The notes below the pieces were generated by a model. The model saw nothing but the letters and a program-made list of their open reading frames with translations. It searched no databases and was not told the origin of the DNA. The position numbers and the translations under genes were made by a program. A stretch of DNA of 64,000 bases from Magnetospirillum sp902729445. GTDB lineage: Bacteria; Pseudomonadota; Alphaproteobacteria; Rhodospirillales; Magnetospirillaceae. This document shows, piece after piece, positions 60,218-64,000 of the stretch. The first letter of the stretch is position 1, and each line of letters opens with the position of its first letter. The DNA lies in assembly GCF_902729445.1 (NCBI RefSeq), contig NZ_CACVCE010000003.1:68260-132259 (forward strand), given 5' to 3'.

Positions 60218-61897
60218 ATGCGTACCGGCGGCGAAATTCTGGCCGATTCCTTGATTGCCCAGGGGGCCGCGTGGGTCACCATGGTCCCCGGCGAGAGCTT
60301 CCTGCCGTTCATCGACGCGGCCCTGGACCGCCGCGACCGCCTGCGCCTGTTGACCTGCCGCCACGAAGGCGGCGCGGCCTATATGGCCGAGGCCATGGGC
60401 AAGCTGACCGGCCGGCCGGGAGTGTGCTTCGTCACCCGTGGACCGGGGGCGACCCACGCCGCCGTCGGCATCCATACCGCCTTCCAGGACTCCACTCCGA
60501 TGGTGCTGCTGATCGGTCAGGTCGACCGCCCCAATATCGGCCGCGAGGCGTTCCAGGAAGTCGAGTTTCGGACCATGTTCGCCCCGCTGGCCAAGCGAGT
60601 CGAGCAGATCGAAGACCCAGCCCGCATCCCCGAGGCGGTGGCTCGCGCCTTTGCCGCCGCCCAGGGTGGCCGGCCCGGCCCGGTAGTGTTGATCCTGCCC
60701 GAGGACGTGCTGGCCGAAGCCGCCAAGGCCCAGGATGTCGGCCCGCTGCCCAGGGCCTGGCCGCATCCGGGCGATTGCCAGATCCATCGGATGGTCGAAT
60801 TGCTGGGCGCGGCCAAGCGCCCGCTGGCCATCGTCGGCGGCGGCGGCTGGAGCCAGGAAGCCGCGGACCACCTGCGCACCTTCGTCGAGGCCTGGGGCCT
60901 GCCGACCGCCGCCGCCTTCCGCCGCCAGGACATCCTGGACAATGACAGCCCCTGCTATGTCGGCGAGTTGGGCTTTTCCATCAGCCCCAGCCTGGATCGC
61001 CGCGTGCGCGAGGCCGACCTGATCCTGGCCATCGGCACCCGGCTGGGCGAGATCGACACCCACAATTACACCCTGGTCAAGGCGCCCGAGCCGGATCAAA
61101 TCCTGGTCCACGTCTTTCCGGCCCCCGAGGAACTGGGCCGGGTGTTCCGCCCGACCGTGGCGATCCCGGCGGCGCCGCTACCGTTCGCCCGCCGGGCCGC
61201 CGGCTTGCTGCCGCCCGCCGAACCGGCCTGGGCCGGCTGGGCGGCCGAGCTGCGGGCCGAATACCAGGCCAACCTGATCCCCCAGCCCTGCCCCGGTGGG
61301 CTGGATATGGGCCGGGTGATGGCCGAAATCCAAGACCGTCTGCCCATTGATGCCATCCTCTGCACCGGCGCCGGCAATTATACCGGCTGGGTCCAGCGGT
61401 TCCGCCGCTTTTGCCGCTTCGGCACCCAGCTGGCGCCGGCCAACGGCTCGATGGGCTATGGCCTGCCGGCGGCGCTGGCAGCCAAGGCCCTGCATCCCGA
61501 CCGCATCGTCCTGGCCTTCGCCGGCGACGGTTGTTTCCTGATGACCGCGCAGGAAATGGCCACCGCCAAGCTGCACGGATTGGCCCCGGTGGTGCTGGTG
61601 ATCGATAACGGCATGTACGGAACCATTCGCATGCACCAGGAGGCCACCCATCCCGGCCGCGCCCTGGCCACCGACCTGGCCAATCCGGATTTCGCCGCCT
61701 TGGCGGCATCCTATGGCGCCTGGTCGGCCCGGGTCGCCGCCACCGACCAGTTCGCCCCGGCCTTCGATCAGGCCCTGGCGGCCAGCCGGGCCGGACGGCT
61801 GGCCTTGCTGCACCTCGTTCTCGACCCCGAGGCCATCACCACCCGGACCACCCTGTCGGCCATCCGGGCCAAGGCGACGGCGTCGGGCCGGCCATAA
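60218..61897 (+). CDS. ThDP-dependent enzyme, acetolactate-synthase-like
   Basis: This 559-aa thiamine-diphosphate enzyme of the acetolactate synthase/benzoylformate decarboxylase fold has GESFLPFIDAAL, the ThDP-activating Glu in CRHEGGAAYMAEAMGKLTGR and GPGATHA. The ThDP/Mg motif is AFAGDGCFLMTAQEMATAKL ending in VIDNGMYG. The substrate is not clear; true biosynthetic acetolactate synthase usually sits with ilvH, which is missing. An aldehyde dehydrogenase gene follows after 10 bp, so the pair may decarboxylate a 2-keto acid and oxidise the resulting aldehyde. Confidence 0.85.
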   Translation: MRTGGEILADSLIAQGAAWVTMVPGESFLPFIDAALDRRDRLRLLTCRHEGGAAYMAEAMGKLTGRPGVCFVTRGPGATHAAVGIHTAFQDSTPMVLLIGQVDRPNIGREAFQEVEFRTMFAPLAKRVEQIEDPARIPEAVARAFAAAQGGRPGPVVLILPEDVLAEAAKAQDVGPLPRAWPHPGDCQIHRMVELLGAAKRPLAIVGGGGWSQEAADHLRTFVEAWGLPTAAAFRRQDILDNDSPCYVGELGFSISPSLDRRVREADLILAIGTRLGEIDTHNYTLVKAPEPDQILVHVFPAPEELGRVFRPTVAIPAAPLPFARRAAGLLPPAEPAWAGWAAELRAEYQANLIPQPCPGGLDMGRVMAEIQDRLPIDAILCTGAGNYTGWVQRFRRFCRFGTQLAPANGSMGYGLPAALAAKALHPDRIVLAFAGDGCFLMTAQEMATAKLHGLAPVVLVIDNGMYGTIRMHQEATHPGRALATDLANPDFAALAASYGAWSARVAATDQFAPAFDQALAASRAGRLALLHLVLDPEAITTRTTLSAIRAKATASGRP

Positions 61898-61907
61898 GGA
61901 AACCGCC

Positions 61908-62898
<991 letters not shown>

Positions 62899-62903
<5 letters not shown>

Positions 62904-62929
62904 GGCGGCCTTCAAAGCGCCTCCAATCT
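62899..62929 (-). terminator. Hairpin after vapC
   Basis: A 10-bp stem with one bulged base (GATTG-AGGCG with CGCCT-C-CAATC, 10-nt loop) lies 10 bases beyond the vapC stop. It has no T-run, so it may be a weak terminator. Confidence 0.4.
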
Positions 62930-62938
62930 TATCTCTGC

Positions 62939-63340
62939 TCAATGTCCCCGTGGCCGGATATTCCGAACCTCGATGCCGAGTGTATCCGCCAGCGGTTCCC
63001 AGGCCGCTTCGGCGGTCAGCACCGGCAGCCCCAACGCCATGGCGGTTGCCAAACAACAGCGGTCACCCAACGATAGCCCCGCAGATCTGGTGCTCGGGCG
63101 AAGCTGGCCTGCCCTCGCGGCGAGGCCAGCATCAAGTGAGACAACTTCGATGCCGAAAGACAGAGCGATTGCTTCTGCTCGATCGAGGGGCACGCCGCGT
63201 TCAGCCAGTTTGCCGATGACCTCGGCCAGGTTGACGGCAGAGATGACGGATTCGACCAACGCGTCCGCCACAACCTCTTGCCCGGTCTCGCGATGAATGA
63301 GGGCCAGAAGGGCTGAGGCGTCGAGGACGACTTTACTCAT
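62939..63340 (-). CDS. vapC: PIN-domain toxin VapC
   Basis: This 133-aa PIN-domain ribonuclease toxin has the acidic residues VVLDASALLALIHRE, NLAEVIGKL, LSLGDRCCLATAMALGLPVL and TAEAAWEPL, matching the VapC active-site pattern. The start ATG overlaps the antitoxin gene by 8 bp. It is probably harmless while the antitoxin is made. GC content and codon use appear lower than in neighbouring chromosomal genes, as expected of transposon cargo. Confidence 0.88.
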   Translation of the reverse strand: MSKVVLDASALLALIHRETGQEVVADALVESVISAVNLAEVIGKLAERGVPLDRAEAIALSFGIEVVSLDAGLAARAGQLRPSTRSAGLSLGDRCCLATAMALGLPVLTAEAAWEPLADTLGIEVRNIRPRGH

Positions 63341-63584
63341 GAGCTGCTTCCTGCCGACGGTCGGCTGACAGCTCGTCAACCAGATCGACATCGTCGGGGA
63401 TGTAGCCCCTCACCTCATCCTGGACACGGGCGATAACATTGCGCAGCGGTTCGAGATGGATTGTGCCCCTCTCATCCACTGTCATTACAAAGCCACCACC
63501 CTTTTCCATGCCGAGGCTCGACCGAACCTGTGACGGGACAACGATACGGCCATTGGCTGCCATGGTGACGTGCATCTCGTTCAT
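63333..63584 (-). CDS. vapB: AbrB/MazE-type antitoxin
   Basis: This 83-aa antitoxin has an N-terminal swapped-hairpin AbrB domain (HVTMAANGRIVVPSQVRSSL, GGGFVMTVDERGTIHLEPL) and an acidic C-terminal toxin-binding tail (YIPDDVDLVDELSADR). It overlaps vapC by 8 bp, the usual type II operon order. A short dyad at 63598-63616 just upstream may be its operator. Confidence 0.87.
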   Translation of the reverse strand: MNEMHVTMAANGRIVVPSQVRSSLGMEKGGGFVMTVDERGTIHLEPLRNVIARVQDEVRGYIPDDVDLVDELSADRRQEAAHE

Positions 63585-63597
63585 ATTTTCACGCTCA

Positions 63598-63616
63598 TGA
63601 TGTCATTTTCATCATT
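63598..63616. promoter_or_regulatory. Candidate operator of the toxin-antitoxin operon
   Basis: ATGATG-TCATTTT-CATCAT is a perfect 6-bp dyad 14 bp upstream of the antitoxin start. Autoregulation by the antitoxin/toxin complex is usual, and this position fits. Confidence 0.5.
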
Positions 63617-63681
63617 ATGCCACTTTCGACAGCTGACCTCAATTCCTGCAATGGCGGTCGCTCTCGCCCATATTTTTATGA

Positions 63682-63717
63682 TATAAAACCCGCTAACGGA
63701 CGTTAGGCGGTTTTATA
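63682..63717. promoter_or_regulatory. Candidate resolution (res) site or recombinase operator
   Basis: Arms 63682-63697 and 63702-63717 pair at 14 of 16 positions around a 4-nt centre. It lies in an AT-rich spacer 17 bp upstream of the serine recombinase start. In Tn3-family elements res is located here and also represses the resolvase promoter. Confidence 0.55.
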
Positions 63718-63733
63718 AATTGAGGTTTTGTCG

Positions 63734-64000
63734 GTGCGCTGCGTATCTTACTACAGAGTTTCAACGGTGAAACAGGGGCGTTCTGGTCTGGGTCTCGATG
63801 CCCAGCAGGCGGCAGTGCGCGAGTATCTACGTCGCCACGACGGAGAATCAATTGCCGATTACATCGAAGTCGAATCAGGCAAGAAGAACGATCGCCCCCA
63901 ACTTGCAGCGGCCATGACCCATTGCCGGCGGACAGGAGCAACGCTGGTTATCGCCAAGCTGGACAGATTGGCTCGGAACGTCGCGTTCATTGCAAACCTA
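63734..64000 (+). CDS. Serine recombinase / resolvase (partial, runs off window)
   Basis: The 89 visible codons show the resolvase catalytic domain: YYRVSTVKQGRSGLGLDAQQ with the Ser nucleophile, ESGKKNDRPQLAAAM, and LVIAKLDRLARNVAF, which holds the arginine cluster. The start is a GTG with GAGG about 8 bases upstream; a TTG at 63728 is possible. The DNA-binding C-terminus is beyond the window. It would resolve transposition cointegrates of the surrounding element. Confidence 0.9.
   Translation, partial: MRCVSYYRVSTVKQGRSGLGLDAQQAAVREYLRRHDGESIADYIEVESGKKNDRPQLAAAMTHCRRTGATLVIAKLDRLARNVAFIANL

Overview
The window is GC-rich DNA packed with genes, from an alphaproteobacterium. The gene families and their order point to a diazotrophic Rhodospirillales member of the Magnetospirillum/Azospirillum/Rhodospirillum type. 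Signs of this are draT-draG divergent from nifHDK, a NifA with the oxygen-sensing cysteine pattern of alphaproteobacteria, and a dusB-ntrB-ntrC-ntrY-ntrX-trkA-dat-HAD-hfq-hflX run. The genus is an inference. I saw no rRNA, tRNA or CRISPR array.

Region 1 (1-14.9 kb) is a nitrogen-fixation island. On the minus strand it holds nifH-nifD-nifK, closed by a strong intrinsic terminator, then nifE-nifN (nifN runs off the left edge). Divergently lie draT-draG, which switch nitrogenase reductase off and on by ADP-ribosylation. A second minus-strand block holds nifW, nifA and nifB-fdxN-nifZ-nifT-(SIR2-like gene)-(2Fe-2S ferredoxin), plus an ArsC-like nitrogenase-associated gene. Promoters can be read directly: -24/-12 sigma-54 elements precede nifH, nifE, nifB, nifW and draT. 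NifA-type TGT-N10-ACA sites lie 43-52 bp upstream of four of them. nifH and draT share an array of three such sites.

Region 2 (14.9-25.6 kb) holds a diguanylate cyclase, a beta-carbonic anhydrase, and a plus-strand cell-wall and information-processing run: a YdcF-like protein, a MltB-like transglycosylase, RlpA, a D,D-carboxypeptidase, tmk, holB, metG, tatD and a metallo-hydrolase. A bidirectional terminator closes it.

Region 3 (25.6-43.7 kb) has a phosphoribulokinase homologue with altered key residues, mazG, a lipoprotein and an SDR. It then has the hfq/hflX/trkA group and the nitrogen regulators dusB-ntrBC-ntrYX, which link nitrogen status to Region 1. A cytochrome c, an ACT-domain protein, a Crp/Fnr regulator and a small membrane protein follow.

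Region 4 (43.7-62.8 kb) is mostly housekeeping: putA, a solitary Anbu proteasome-like peptidase, dnaE, a soluble lytic transglycosylase, dapA, smpB, a molybdopterin oxidoreductase, a sensor kinase paired with a phosphate-type binding protein, pgpA (apparently with a CTG start), pncC, and a ThDP enzyme followed by an aldehyde dehydrogenase.

Region 5 (62.8-64 kb) is the left end of a Tn3-family-like transposon inserted in the aldehyde dehydrogenase gene. It has a 38-bp GGGGTC...TAAG terminal repeat, an AbrB/PIN toxin-antitoxin pair, a candidate resolution site and the start of a serine recombinase cut by the window edge. No intergenic stretch exceeds 300 bases; the longest is the 288-bp nifH/draT control region.
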